Source: Voacanga thouarsii | Taxonomy: Eukaryota; Streptophyta; Magnoliopsida; Gentianales; Apocynaceae | Direction: 5' to 3' | NCBI GenBank assembly: GCA_026120185.1 | Contig: JANUWF010001491.1 | Span: forward strand, 3,348,001-3,412,000 | Length of the DNA stretch: 64,000 nt | In this document: one piece after another, positions 33,555 to 45,531 of the stretch | Layout of the letters: each line of letters opens with the position of its first letter | Numbering within the stretch: position 1 is the stretch's first letter | Notes under the pieces: generated by a model | What the model saw: only the letters and a program-made list of their open reading frames with translations | Databases searched by the model: none | What the model was told of the DNA's origin: nothing | Translations under genes and position numbers: made by a program

Positions 33555-35675
33555 CTATATCACTTACATTTAGTACTTTAAAGACTTCTTGTCTTCCTAT
33601 GGCAGATGTTTTTCGCCCGTCTTCATGTCCACCTGTTGAGCTTATTGAGGTAACACAACAGTAGCAGGATGCCGAGTCTCCTAGTACATCACTACACCTA
33701 TCAGTAGCTAGTGCTACATTACAGTCTAGGGATAATAACCGAATTAAGCCCTATATTAATACGTAAGTAGAACATAATGTTATATTGATATTTTACTTCA
33801 ATTCTATGTTCTTCCTAATCATAAACCTCAATATCTTGCTCTTCTTCAATTCTACTTCAATTCTATATTTTTTTACTACTATCTAAGTTCTTCAAACCGT
33901 GTTGCAACCTTATTCCCTTACATGTCCTCTATTCAAAGTAGTCTATCATGCTCAGATTATTAACATTTCACACATTATTATAGATTCACACATCAGTCTG
34001 AGTGTACAAAGACTATCACCACAATAATAAAGCAGCAATTTGTAGGGTGTTGGCCACAATTCAATGATGTACCTACTGATGTCATAGATGTTTGGTTTGG
34101 GGAGTTTGCTGTAAGTATTTTTATATTACTTTATTTTGCTATAAGAAACACTTAGTGTTAGTCTAAATACCTATTATCAAACTTCTCTCAAAATTAGTAG
34201 TCCTTTTACAATGTAATAACCTATTCATTATTGTAGAAACACTGGACATGTCATGCGGATCTTTTGCCACTAATATGTGTAGTGTAAGAGGAAAGGTATC
34301 GGTCAAGAACGATTGATACCTCTTCAAAAATTAAGAATATGCACAAGAAGAGGCCTGCTTGGTTATCACAGGACATATAAGGCCAACTGTATGGACACTG
34401 GCAGTCTGAGTTTGGCAAAAAATGTCACACGTTGCCAAGAAAAATAGAAGGTCCAGCTCTACCAAACATACCGAAGGTTCCATCATCTTAAAGGAGCATG
34501 GGTCGAGAATTGTATTTTCTCTTGCATTAAATGTTTCTTTAACAATTGCTATTAAAATTGTGCATGTAAATTCTAATTCTATACTACAGGCTACAATTTT
34601 AAATTAAACTTCTTTATATCTAATTTTTGTCTTTCTTTGTATCCATTCTTATTATTATCCGACGTATAGGTGGTAGCTGTGCAAGCACATGCCGTTTTAA
34701 ACATCTTATCAGCAGCACGTGGATGAAGAATAAAATGAAAACCTAGTCTTTGATAGAAACTAAGAAACAAGATAGTATGATTAGGTGAGAAGTAACAGAA
34801 ATCGAACGCATAAACTCCTAATGTAGAGTCTTACTCATGTAAATAATGGTGAACTTAACTATCAGAACCACTCAACTTATACAGGGTTTTTGGTCATTTT
34901 TCACAAGCTTCTTTGTGTTTGTATATATATTTTAATTGAAAGTGAATTTGTCACGAGATAATTCATTTGTTGCATCATAGTTTTTAATTTGTTCGGATAA
35001 AATATAACATCATAGTTGCCTTTCAATTTTAATACTTCTTGTAGCGTGTGGAGCAAGGAGATGATTTTAACTATCTTACTTTGAAAAGTTACACTAGTTT
35101 CAAGATAGGCCTAATAAGGGCGAATTTGTAGATAAGAGATCTTGCAAGATCTTTGTAAGTTACTTGTTATTTTCAATTTTATAAAATTGAATAATACTGC
35201 CTTTTGTTTATATTTTCATCTTCAAACTAATTTTTAGGAGGATGTTTAAAAGATGAAGTCAATGTACTCACAGAAGGAGTCAATTAATTCATCATCTACT
35301 CCAAGCTCCATGCCAGATAAGAAAGCTATGATTATGTCGGTAGCAGATGGATTGAAAAGGGGCAAGGTCTATGGCATGGGGTTGGAGGCTTCATGCTTCA
35401 GACTTTAGTATCGTCAGTCTGGGGCCTCATCCTCCACATTATCTATAGATTTAGAGAAGCTTCGTGGTGAGCTTGAGAAAACCCTTCAGCAGTAGCTTCA
35501 GCAAGAGTTGGACAAGAAGGACAAAGAGATAGAGAAATAGTGGGAAAAAATGAAGAGGTCTTTGGAGACAAAGGATAAGAAGATGTCAGCATTAATTGAT
35601 ATGAATCACATGGTGATGTCGCATCTTAACTTACAAGTGCCCTCCATTCTATTGTCTGACTCTAATGATTTCTGA
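33555..35675 (+). pseudogene. En/Spm (CACTA) transposase-associated gene, multi-exon remnant
   Basis: This looks like the plant Ptta/En/Spm family protein (Transposase_24). A first exon with a Ser/Pro-rich segment ends at a GTAAGT donor (33763). A second exon (33984-34110) reads KTITTIIKQQFVGCWPQF, DVPTDVIDVWFGEFA and ends at another GTAAGT. The third (34237 on) contains KHWTCHADLL, KKRPAWLSQD and, after a frameshift, AKKNRRSSSTKHTEGSIIL, the AKxNRxxxxxxHTGGS signature. The last exon (about 35253-35675) has ADGLKRGKVYGMGLEAS, then a Glu/Lys-rich coiled coil, and ends at TGA. Several TAG codons replace Gln. Exon borders and the 5' start are inferred; middle exons were not resolved. Confidence 0.6.
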
Positions 35676-36300
35676 TGAGGATGACTTATCTTCTAGCCCT
35701 TCAGTAGATCTCAAGAGTTATTAGTTTTGTTTTCACATGGATGTAAATTATGGATTACTTGAATTATGGATTTAGTACTACTCTGAATTTGTATTTTTAG
35801 ATATTTTTCTAATATATGATTATTTGTGTATTTGGAATCTTAAAAAATTTATGGATATTTTGGTTCACTAAAACAATTGTAGCATTTAAGTTTTGCTATT
35901 GTATGTTGTGCATGTGTGTGGGAATATGCTTTGAAAAGTTGTAGGATATTTGTTGTGCATGTGTGAATGGATTATGGATTGGAAATGTTATAGGCTATTT
36001 GTTGTGTATACGACTCGAGAATGTGATTGGAAACATCGTAGGCAGGGAATGTAACTTTTGAATGTGCATGTTGTGCATATTGAAATTATAGATTGGTTGC
36101 CATGGAATTGTGAACAGGGAATGTAACAAGTTTTGAAAGCTGAAATTGTAGGTTGAATGCCACTGAATAATTTATTTTCTAATTAATTCCATAACAAATC
36201 TGTGGCAATCTGCTATGGATATGCCATGGAAAAAAGATGTAATAATGATCCGTGACAAATTCGTGGCTGATTGCCAGGGATTTGCCACGGAAGCTTAGGA
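35676..36300 (+). other. 3' flank of the CACTA remnant with GCCACGG-type repeats
   Basis: No ORF. Short related motifs recur near the right side (CTGTGGCAATC, GCCATGGAA, CGTGGCTGATTGCCAGGG, TTTGCCACGGAAG), as expected for subterminal repeats of CACTA elements. No CACTA/TAGTG terminal repeat was found, so the end is lost or decayed. Confidence 0.4.
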
Positions 36301-38747
36301 GAAGATTTCCTAGAATCTAGGAACAACTTCTATCTAGATATTTTACTTATTATCTTTTCTAAACCACAATTTTTCCACAAATAAAACTCTTTCTTTTTCT
36401 CTTCATTATTTCGGTCACACTCTTCCTCTATTATTCCCTACTTGGTCGGCTATCAGAGAACAAAATCCTAGCTGCATATTCTTCCGTCCACTTGACTAGT
36501 GGATGAAACAAGAGAAAGGGGAGAGACTAACATTTCTTCAAGCAATCAAACTCTTCTCTTTAGATAGACTTGTAACCTATCCTAATTACCACTCGTTAAA
36601 CAACATCTCACCCAAACAATTATACTTTTCTCTTGGCCTACACATTTATACACGAACCAAAACACCAAAAAATTAACACAAACTCACATAACTCTTGTCT
36701 TTGTCTAGAAAAAAAAAAACTAAAACACACACGCCCTTCTATTCTTTCGGCCCTATTGCTTACCATAAGTAATTGGTCATTTTCAAGTTCCTTTTTGCTC
36801 AAAGAAAACATAGAAAAGCAGGTACCGTTATTCTCGCTCTTGATCTTACTGTTTATAACCAAACAAGAGGATTTTTTTTCTAGGCTAATCTTCTCAAATG
36901 AAACAAAACACACGGCCTTCTCAACTCTTTTCTCCTTAGAACCAAGCTTAACCTCTCATAGAGCTCATGGTTCCATTCTTTACTCAAGAAAGCTAAAATT
37001 TCCCTAAAAATCTCTCAAATCATGCAGTCCTCACAAAAATCAAAGTCTACAATCATTCTCGTACTTAGCAATCACAAGATTTACTCAAGGTTAGTAGTTC
37101 TTCCCATTCCAATTCTTCTTCTTTACTATTTTCTTTCCTTTGACTAAAATCAAGGATTGATCTTTCCTTTTCTTCCAAATTCATGGGAAAACTAGGATTG
37201 CTAAGCAAGATTTGCTTCTACTCTCAAACAGATTTACTTTGGGTTGCCAATGAGCTACCTTTTGATATAATTCGCTCCACTAAGAGGTGAATCTTATAGC
37301 CTATCTTTGAGTGAATGATTTTGCTAGTTTAATATTCAATCCATCTAGAGAGTCAATGCATATGGTAGTAGAGAGGTGATTTCTTGATTTTTCTAAGAAT
37401 GTTATATCAATTATATAATATAGATGATTTATGATTTTAGATGTTTGATCCTTATGAGTTTAAGGTGGAATTGTTAATTTATAAGTATGAGTATTTATGG
37501 AAGGACTTTTTTTCCATGATTTGGTCATATGATTAATTTGGGATAGAACAATAATTGTTATTTGGGGAAATTTATTCATAGATGAGACAGTTCAACATAA
37601 GATTGCCTATTAGAATCTTAGATATGGTTGATTTGAATAATTTTAAATGTACCATATGTTCGGATAGATTATGACTATGATATACTATATAGTTTTAGAT
37701 AAAGGGTATATTTAAAATGAAAGATCAATGCAGTTGATATTACATTTCTGGCTGAACTGTTGTAGGTAAGTCTTTGCATTAAATCTTTTAAAATCAAAGC
37801 TTTGAATTGTAAGTCAATTATAAATTGATGGTGTGATTATTTTGGGATGCAAGCTTGAACATTTTCATTAAAGGGCTTTATTCAAACAAAAAATTTAGCA
37901 AAATAACTATCTTTTATTTAAAAAACGATTTTTCAGCAAATTATATGAAAGACATTCTTGCATAACCATAATGTTTGAAAGTGATTCTATTCAGATTTGT
38001 TCTTGAGCTGCATGTTGATACATTTAGTACTTAATAAGGGTAGCCTAATAGGACTAACCTTTAAAAGATAGGGTAAGTCTCTCAATAGGAGGCCACCTCT
38101 AAGGGATGGACTCTATCTAGAGAGGGTGACAGTTCTTATAGGTCAAGATAGTCTGCGCTAGCACCATAGTCCAAGTGGGCTGTTATTCCGGAGTGGACAA
38201 CTGATAAGTTAGTATAAGAAATGGAGAAGTATCTTACCTACAGTGCCGATCACCCATTGTATTATGGTACAATATCTCACAGTGTTTCTCATAGCACACC
38301 TTTTTAAGTGGTTTCTTTTGTAAAATTATACAATTGTGATTTCTTGACAAAATATGCAAAACACCACTCATTGTTATATACAAAACATGTTTGACTTGCA
38401 ATGAACTTTTATGAATGATTTCAAAGTGCATACATTATATCTCTTTTAAATCAATCAAGAGCATATATAGGATCTATTGGGATGTAAATCTCACACTATT
38501 ATATCATGTTTTCAAGAGATACCAGATTTGAGCAGGTTGGACATTGTTAGATATTGAAGATTATTATTTTTGTTTCTTGTTGTACTTTCTTTCAAGAGAT
38601 GATTTGGTCGTTAGTTTTATTATTTCCAATATAATAAGATAAGGATTTATATTACTTTGAGTTCTTTTACCTTGCTATAAAGACCCCTAGTCATTTTAAC
38701 AGGTGACATCCTCTCCTTTTTAGTTACTTAGATAGCGGGGTGTTACA
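36301..38747 (+). mobile_element. Chromovirus-type (gypsy) LTR, 5' truncated
   Basis: It ends GGGGTGTTACA at 38747. Its right 700 bases match the reverse complement of 46960-47700, including TATAAAGACCCC, TTCCGGAGTGGACAACTG and GGCCACCTC blocks. The left edge is uncertain. The 124-codon open frame at 36633-37007 lies within the LTR and has no recognisable domain. No other gene is seen. Confidence 0.65.
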
Positions 38748-38874
38748 GGAAAGATGTAAATATAGAGAGAGTTTCCATTAGTCAGAACATAGTAGATACG
38801 CTTACTAAATCTTTGTCCCAGAAGACATACGATATTTATATTCAGTCATTTGGTATTAGATACATAAATAATTA
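38748..38874 (+). pseudogene. pol: Copia RNase H C-terminus
   Basis: One open stretch reads KDVNIERVSISQNIVDTLTK followed by SLSQKTYDIYIQSFGIRYIN and TAA. This is the conserved end of copia pol (N-ADPLTKPL...GIR). It begins directly after the LTR end at 38747, so the rest of the pol has been lost or displaced. Confidence 0.78.
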
Positions 38875-38894
38875 GGTCTAGTGCAAGTCAAGAT

Positions 38895-39614
38895 TGTTAG
38901 AGTTTGCCCTAGAACCAGTCCATTTATACAATGTATTCTATACATTTACTTAATAAAGGGAATCATTACTCAAGAAGTTGTTGGCCAAGAAAACTATGTG
39001 TTGGAAATAGTTCCAAATGATACACAAGTTGAGCAATGGATTCTGGAATAATTACAAATAAATTTGGGCTAGAATTAAAATATTCTAGAAAGAGTTGGCA
39101 TGAATTTCATAATCTAAATTAAATGACATATAGGATGATGAATGAAGTTTGTTGTACCGATATTTTATTATTGGAAGTTTTATGTCAAGTAACATGATTT
39201 TCTGGACTTTTGGGCGGTTATGATGCATATTAGATGACACTCATAATATGGTAAATATGCATTTATGAATTAAATAGTTAATAAATTAATCCTAAAGAGA
39301 ATTAATAAGTTAATTCTAATTATTAAGGATTACTAGTCTTGTAGCAATTAGGATTAGTTCAAATTTTACTACTGATGGACTGGAAAATTTAATAGGTCAT
39401 ACACAATTGAGGAATTGGTACTCAAGATATTATATGATAATACTATGGGGTTAATTTATGAGAAGAAAAAGGTCTATAGGAAAATTTTAAGATGTTATAA
39501 TTGAAGGGATCAAATTCTAATAATTGAAAGCTTATGGGCTTAATTGCAATTTGAAATCCCAAAGCCTATTACAATTGTGAAAAGGGTTTTCTGAGCCTGA
39601 AATGATAGAACACA

Positions 39615-39652
<38 letters not shown>

Positions 39653-40028
39653 TCTAGCCGTTGTCTTAGGTGTGCAAAAAATATATAGAAACCATTTTTC
39701 TTATTCTTTGTTCGGAACAATTAATTCCTCTAGTCATCGCACAAAATCCTTCTTGCATTGGTTCTTGGCTCCTATTTTGAGTGCCATTCCTTGGGTGGAT
39801 TAATATTAAAGAAATTCTTGTACTTGGAATTTAGTAACTTAAGGCTTGGACAAATTACTAGAAGAGTTTCATACGTGGAGGAAAATTTTTAAAACCAGTA
39901 ATTTTGAGGTAATGATTTTTCTCCTCATTTTTTTTACCTATTTAGTTACATACTAGAGATCCTGTTGCATGAATTTCATTTTAATTTCTGCTATGCATAA
40001 ATGGTTTTTGCATGATCAAAATCCAACA
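38895..40028 (+). mobile_element. Copia LTR (family C3)
   Basis: It is 1134 bases, TGTTAGAGTTTGCCC to AAAATCCAACA, with inverted ends TGTTaGa/tCcAACA. It follows the copia pol end, so it is a 3' LTR. It has a (TG)n run at 39619-39650. It is distantly homologous to the C2 LTR. The small frames within it are not coding. Confidence 0.78.
39615..39650 (+). repeat. (TA)n(TG)n microsatellite
   Basis: ATATAT followed by about 16 TG units. Confidence 0.95.
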
Positions 40029-40148
40029 ATTTCTCTTACTTTTAGGTGAAAAGGATTGCAAAGAAAGGACAGAGATGCCACAAAGAGCTGTTCAGAAATG
40101 TACTGGGGTCTAGGTTGAAGGAAGTTCAGTTAGATTTAAGGGAAATAC
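40029..40148 (+). other. Short copia internal scrap before the C2 LTR
   Basis: A 120-base piece with GGTCTAGGTTGAAGG and AAGGGAAATAC just before the LTR, consistent with the decayed end of copia pol and its polypurine tract. Too short to assign a domain. Confidence 0.4.
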
Positions 40149-40913
40149 TGTTAATGTTATGCACTAGAGGCAATCACTTGTACATTGTATATATGACACA
40201 TTTTATTTTAATAAAAGACATTATTTATCTCACAGTTTCTTTTGTTTACTTTTGTGTAAAACAACTGTTAGATAAAGTCCCTAGTACAACAGTATATTAA
40301 GGAAATCATGATAGATATCGTGATATAAGAGTCCTACTATACTGTATAGTGTTAGTATTTAAATAGTCCCTAGTCATAGTATTAATGAGATAGGACATCA
40401 TTAATGTATTAAGACTAGCATGTGTTAGACTTCCTGATTTGATCAGGCGGTGGTTCATATATCCATGAGTATTGAGATACTCAAAGTTAACACATGGATG
40501 GTTGTTAATAGAACAAGTTCATTGGATGACCTAACTATGAGATAATCACTTGGATAACTATTTAATGCCAGTGATATAATCTCAATATAGCAAACGTGTA
40601 AGTATCCTTAGACTTGAGATCTCTAAGGTACTTTATTTGCTGAGTATTGTACTTTGATTCCAATCTCTGGAGCTCGATTGAGGGCTGCCTATGAGATGGA
40701 TATTAGGTACATTGTGAGGTAAATGAAAATAGTTGAGAGGTTCATTAAAGGATTCACCACTCCTAATAGTAGGGCAAATATCTCATGGCCATTTGTAGGA
40801 ATTACTACTCGAGAAGTCGTTGGCTAAGGTGATTGTGTATTAGAAATAGTTCCAATTGATACATATCTAGAGTAGTGGGTTCTTGGTACAAGTACTGTTG
40901 TATTTAGGCTAGA

Positions 40914-40949
<36 letters not shown>

Positions 40950-41906
40950 TTGAGGGAGTTGGCACAAATTTCGTACTCTAAACCGAATAAGATATTGTAT
41001 GGTGAAATAAGTTAATTGCACTATAGTTTGTTATTGAAGGGTTCATGTCAAGCCACTTGACTTCCTAGACTCTTGGCTGGTCATGATGTATTGCTAGATA
41101 CCGCTCATGATTTGGGAATATGGGTTTATTAATTGATGAATTAATAAACCAATCCTGATTAGAATTAATAGGATTAATTTTAATTAATTATGGATTATTA
41201 ATCTTAAAGACGTTTGGATTAATTCATGTTCGCTACCAATTGACTGGGAAACCTAATAGGTCACACACATTGGAGTATTATATACTCAAGATGTTATTTG
41301 ATAACATAGTGGAGTTGATTACGAGAAAGAGAAGTCATCATGACCAAATTATAATTAGTTACAATTTATGGGCCAAATTGTAATTATGAGAACTTGAATA
41401 CTACAATTACAATTAGGGAATTCTAATTGTTTTAGAATTCTCAGTTTTGGTAATTCTTTTCATGACATATAGGATATGCACGAAACCCTAATGAGTTAGA
41501 GGAAATACACACGAAACAAGGGCTTCCAAAAACCTCTTCTCTTCTCTCTCTCTCTCGTCCTTCTTTTGAAGAAGAACAAACCCTAGTTGCCATTGTTGTT
41601 TTCTGCTAACACAGAAAATCTTAGTGCTTGAGTGTATCCTCCGTGTGGATTTATGTTAGAGATAAGCACACACTGTGATTATAGTGGTTGGGCATTCCAC
41701 TCTCGTGGTGTTCGATCAAGAGGATTGCTGGATTGCGCGTCGACTTGAAGACGGAAAATTTTGTTCTTCAGACAATCAAAGAAAGGTAAAAAGTTGTTAC
41801 CTTTGTTCTCTTTGTGTCTCATTTTTCACACATATGCGGATCCTTGGTGGTATCTCATTCTTATTCTTCCGCTACACAATATATGATATACGTGAGATAC
41901 CCAACA
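40149..41906 (+). mobile_element. Copia LTR (family C2)
   Basis: It is 1758 bases from TGTTAATGTTATGCACTAG to GATACCCAACA. The part 40711-41906 is closely matched by 50760-51927. It holds a (TA)n run (40918-40947). Frames of about 100 codons at the right end exist in both copies but are not kept in phase, so they are not genes. Confidence 0.75.
40918..40947 (+). repeat. (TA)n microsatellite in C2 LTR
   Basis: About 15 TA units; absent from the second C2 copy, which joins AGAATTAATT directly to the next block. Confidence 0.9.
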
Positions 41907-41969
41907 AATACTACTCAATGGATAGGGGTATAACCCCTAAAGAATATGGTAGGATAGGCCTTGCATAAG

Positions 41970-42815
41970 ATGACTGAGATGCTACAGCAAATGACAAGCA
42001 TTCCACCTCGCAAGGAGTAGCATTTAGAAATTGAAATAGACCGAGCATTAGAACAATTTCTCAAGTTTCACACTCTAAAATTTTATGGAAAGCCAAAGAA
42101 AGAGTAAGAGGTTGAGGCTTGGATAGAATAGACAGAAGAAGTTTTTGCAGAATTAGACTATTCAGAGCATAAGAAGGTGCACTTTGCTACGTTTAGACTT
42201 CAAGGGCCTGCTAGAGATTAGTGGATTAAAAAGAAGGAAACACAAGAGTAGGAACATAGAGAATAAACCTGGATGGAGTTCCTAGAAGAGTTTAAAAAGG
42301 AATTTATACACTATTGGATAATTGAGAAAAAGAAAGAAAGCTTTCAGAAGTATCAGTAAGGAGAAAGAACTGTTATGAAGTATGTCGTGAAGTTTACATG
42401 ACTTTCCAAGTATTGTCCCTTGTTAGTACCAATAGAGTTAGATCAAACCCAATGATTTGTGAAAGGGTGACAACTTGAAGGAAGACGGACATTAATTGTT
42501 TTATCCCCAATTAGCTATAGTACGACCGTTGAAACAGCTACTCATCTAGAAGAAGAAGATTTAGAATGGCCTAGATGAGAGTAGAAAGGAATAACAAGCA
42601 CAAACAGAGCTGGTAAAGAGAAAATTCTCAGAGTAACAGAATTTATTCCAAAAAGAATAGAAGACAGATATTGTAATTTTGTGATGTGAAGGGACACACC
42701 AGTGCACTATGTAAGAAAAGGTATCGAAAGTGTTTTACTTGTCAAGAAAAGGCACATGTGGGAGCTAATTGTCCATTAAGAAAACTTGGAGGCTTAATAG
42801 ATGCATGAAGCTAAT
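41970..42815 (+). pseudogene. gag: Chromovirus-type gag, degenerate
   Basis: ATG at 41970, no intact frame. Readable blocks: LEQFLKFHTLKFYGKPKKE, EAWIE, KKVHFATFRLQGPARD, TWMEFLEEFKKEFI, KYVVKFT and LSKYCPLLVPIEL, which is the gypsy gag pattern (W-F.G...EA..W, ATF.L.GPA..WW, TW..F...F, LS.Y.P.LV). Around 42672-42780 two zinc knuckles follow with a one-base loss between CNF and CDVKGH, the second reading CFTCQEKAHVGANC. Many TAG/TGA codons stand where Gln, Arg or Trp is expected. A Tekay-like lineage is likely. Confidence 0.75.
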
Positions 42816-43425
42816 CTACGGAGAGAGATTGGGGTAGGCCAAAGGAAAGGAGCATTAATCCCTAGAAGATCGGTGGATGTAAAGTTGCAAATCAACTCTG
42901 AATAATGATACAACCAGAGGAAGAATCACAACTAACTAGAGAGGCCAGTCAGAGATACTGTATAATAGAGCATAGCTTAGATGTTGTATAATAAAGAATG
43001 AATGATTGTTTGATCAGAAATGATAAAAAGTGTATTATTTGTGTGCCACGAGATACTCGGGCTTACAAACTTATGATTGTACTGAGTTATATTGTTGTGA
43101 CCAATGCATAATCATGGAATCAAAGTTGAAAACAATTTTGCTTTATCTTTTGGCTTGATCTTTGATCTTTTTATGTGATGGCATAAATGGAAGGAATCTT
43201 ATTTGGAATTTTGCACGTAAGATAAGTACTTTCATGGTGGGAAATAAGAATTGGCATAATTTTGATGAATTAGTAGACTCCTTGAAGGACTTGTTAGAAA
43301 GGTGACCAAGATGTATGACATTTATCATAGTCTACCCGAATGCATGACTCTATGTCACATCTCTCAAGATTAGAGTAGGCTAAGTAAAAATTTTAAGGAC
43401 GAAATTTCTAAATGAAGGGGAGATT
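42816..43425 (+). other. Collapsed internal region and PPT of the chromovirus element
   Basis: Only about 600 bases separate gag from the LTR, so nearly all of pol is deleted. No domain is readable. The end AAATTTTAAGGACGAAATTT then CTAAATGAAGGGGAGAT is the usual pol end and polypurine tract of such elements. Confidence 0.55.
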
Positions 43426-43795
43426 GTAACACCCCTCCTTGAAGGAATTACTAAATTTATGGTTAATTTCATACAGAGCGTTTTATGGTTGAGCTATCCT
43501 AATTTGTTTGTGAAAATGGAGATAATTAGCTGGGGGATTTTCAAGGAAATTAAGAAAACGAGTAAAAAGCATATAGGTTTTTACTCATTAAATAGTTTTT
43601 GTAATAGTAATAAATTAGGGACTCATTCTATTCACCGTGACATTAGGAAAAGAATATGTAATGGTCAGCAAAAGTGTTGGGAGCATGGAATCTTACCTAT
43701 GGGAAAGTTGGAATATTATATGGTCATAAGCAGAACCTTCTTTGCGTATGTTCGGTGGTGCATATTGAAGAAATGAATGAAATGACGTTATAACA
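43426..43795 (+). mobile_element. Start of chromovirus-type 3' LTR, truncated
   Basis: It begins TGTAACACCCCTCCTTG directly after the polypurine tract. A 105-codon frame (43459-43776) overlaps it but shows no domain and is treated as chance. A second TAACACCC motif occurs at 43792. The right end is not defined. Confidence 0.6.
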
Positions 43796-44035
43796 CCCTT
43801 CTCTTTTGCAATACATTAATGTTTGAATCATTTCCACTATTTTTGTGAATATTTCTTACCAGCATAAGAATATTATGAAGGATGTTCCAAGAATAGAAAA
43901 GTTGGCTGAATACACGATCAAAAGAATAGCCATTATAATAACATGGACATCTTAAAATTGAAATATCTTAGCTTCTATTCCTAAATATCTTTTTGTGGCA
44001 TTTTTGTGTAATTGGTGGATTAGACCAAGAGCATT
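43796..44035. other. Unassigned stretch
   Basis: 240 bases, AT-rich, without ORF, repeat or motif that I recognise. It may be a remnant of the preceding LTR. Confidence 0.3.
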
Positions 44036-45005
44036 ATTGTTAGGATTCGTGGACTACGAAACGTGAAAAACAACAACGAATCCCTTCCGAGAACCCAAGC
44101 CAAACGATTTTGGTCGATTAAGGGTTTACAAAATTACCTTTGTGTTGCCAGAAGCAAGACTTCTACCTTCAGATTTCCAAGTGCATGTGCACTTTGAATG
44201 ATCACCAGATGTTGCAATGCACGAACGTCTTCTATCGTATACACACGGCGAACTCAGCTCCTTACCCAGGAGTGCTTGTGCCTAAGGTTTTGAAAGGCTA
44301 AATTTTCTAGTTATGGAAGCACGAAAATTTTATGAGAAATTTGCTCCAAGAAGATAGCTAAGGTTTTTTTTTTAAACCACACGAACTTATTGGAGTCCAA
44401 ATCTCATAATATCTTATCATATGTTATTTTAAGTTCAAATTAAATTAAAAAGGATATGATAAGATTCTACCATTATCTCGGTAATTTAACTAATTAATTT
44501 ACCAAGTCAAATTATTGTAATATGAACATCTTCCAAATCATCGATTGTGGACATATTTCCAGATTCATTATATCTGGTCATTTTTTTAGGTTCAAAAAAT
44601 CTGGACACATTCTTAGATACATCGAACATGGCCACCAAGAAAAAAATAACCTAGCATATTCGCTTAATGTGTAACCTTATGGGTTCATTTAACACTGGTA
44701 ATGTGCTCATATCACATTTAAATGGCCCACAAGTTATAAGCGGTTTCTAACAAAATATTAAAACTATCCAGATTAAATAAAGATCTGTGATCTCTTTGAA
44801 CCAAACCATAACTTTATATTTAGTCATTCTATCACATGATATCCAGATTAAGCTTAAGGCACAGAGCATGTAATCCTTATTAAGCTTAATCAACTATTTC
44901 TTGATCTCATAGTAGACTGTTCAAATAAATGATATCAATATCTCAAATTGATATATTTGAGCATGACCATGTATTTAATAATAGGAATCAAGCCAACTAA
45001 GTAGT
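44036..45005 (-). mobile_element. Copia-type LTR-like sequence, probably minus
   Basis: It begins TGTTAGGATTCGTGGACTAC. In reverse complement, blocks such as GCTTGTGGGCCATTTAAA-like text, CATAAGGTTACACATT and TTGATTCCTATTATTAAA resemble a widespread plant copia LTR type. No internal coding region adjoins it. Ends and orientation are uncertain. Confidence 0.4.
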
Positions 45006-45009
45006 TCAA

Positions 45010-45224
45010 ACTTAAGAAAGGGGAGCGACAATGCAAGGGTTAATGACAAGATTAAGGACCAAGAGACTCCAAAGTAATATCCAATTGCTCTTACAACCAT
45101 ACTTGATGATGGAGGAGATTTAGAGTGATGAAGGCAGCCGCGAACTCAGTTTGATGAGCATCCAAGTGGAATCCCAACAACAGCCCATGTCTGCACCAAA
45201 AGAGGGAGAAAATGAGGGAGAAAA
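45010..45224 (+). pseudogene. Gypsy pol C-terminus and polypurine tract
   Basis: The frame QGLMTRLRTKRLQSNIQLLL then QPYLMMEEI-stop matches the GPMTRxRAKRL tail at the end of pol in several plant gypsy lineages, as I recall. It is followed by AAAAGAGGGAGAAAATGAGG and GAGAAAA (45198-45224), a long purine tract ending at the LTR. Only the last part of the element is present on this side. Confidence 0.6.
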
Positions 45225-45278
45225 TGTTGAAATCTAGCTACCAGATTACACCTACCATCGGCCCCAGTAGGTAGACTT

Positions 45279-45380
45279 GGCGCCAGCTCCAGCACTTGCT
45301 CTTGGTGTCGGGTCTAGTCAGATAGAATGTTGGAATTCCAATGCTGACTTGGCGCCAAGTCCAACACAGCTCCTGGTGCC
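45279..45380 (+). repeat. Paired GGCGCC motifs in gypsy LTR
   Basis: GGCGCC 45279, GGTGTC 45304, GGCGCC 45351 and GGTGCC 45375, so two pairs spaced 25 and 24 bases, repeated with a 72-base period (both units begin GACTTGGCGCC and end near CTAGTC). Confidence 0.8.
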
Positions 45381-45523
45381 AGGACTAGTCGGGCAGGATC
45401 CCCTGTTTTGTCAATTTTTACTGTTTTCTTTGCATTTTCTCTATTTTAAACACTTTGTAAAGACCTTTTAAGCCCTTAAATTGTCTTAGGCCTTTAGTAG
45501 TCACTTAGCTAGGGCTAGGGTAG

Positions 45524-45531
45524 TATAAATA
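45524..45531 (+). promoter_or_regulatory. TATA box in gypsy LTR
   Basis: TATAAATA, 150 bases after the last GGCGCC-type site; the role is inferred from position within the LTR. Confidence 0.5.

Noticed and set aside
36633..37007. 124-codon frame with several hydrophobic stretches
   Set aside because: It lies inside a chromovirus-type LTR, lacks a recognisable domain and has no supporting copy.
39615..39650. TG/TA run as possible Z-DNA regulator
   Set aside because: An ordinary microsatellite within a dead LTR; nothing else supports a role.
41675..41968. 97-codon frame also present in the second C2 LTR (51689-51994)
   Set aside because: Both begin MIIVV, but similarity then shifts frame; they lie inside LTR ends and show no domain.
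43459..43776. 105-codon frame near TGTAACACCC
   Set aside because: It starts inside the first bases of an LTR and has no domain; chance frame.
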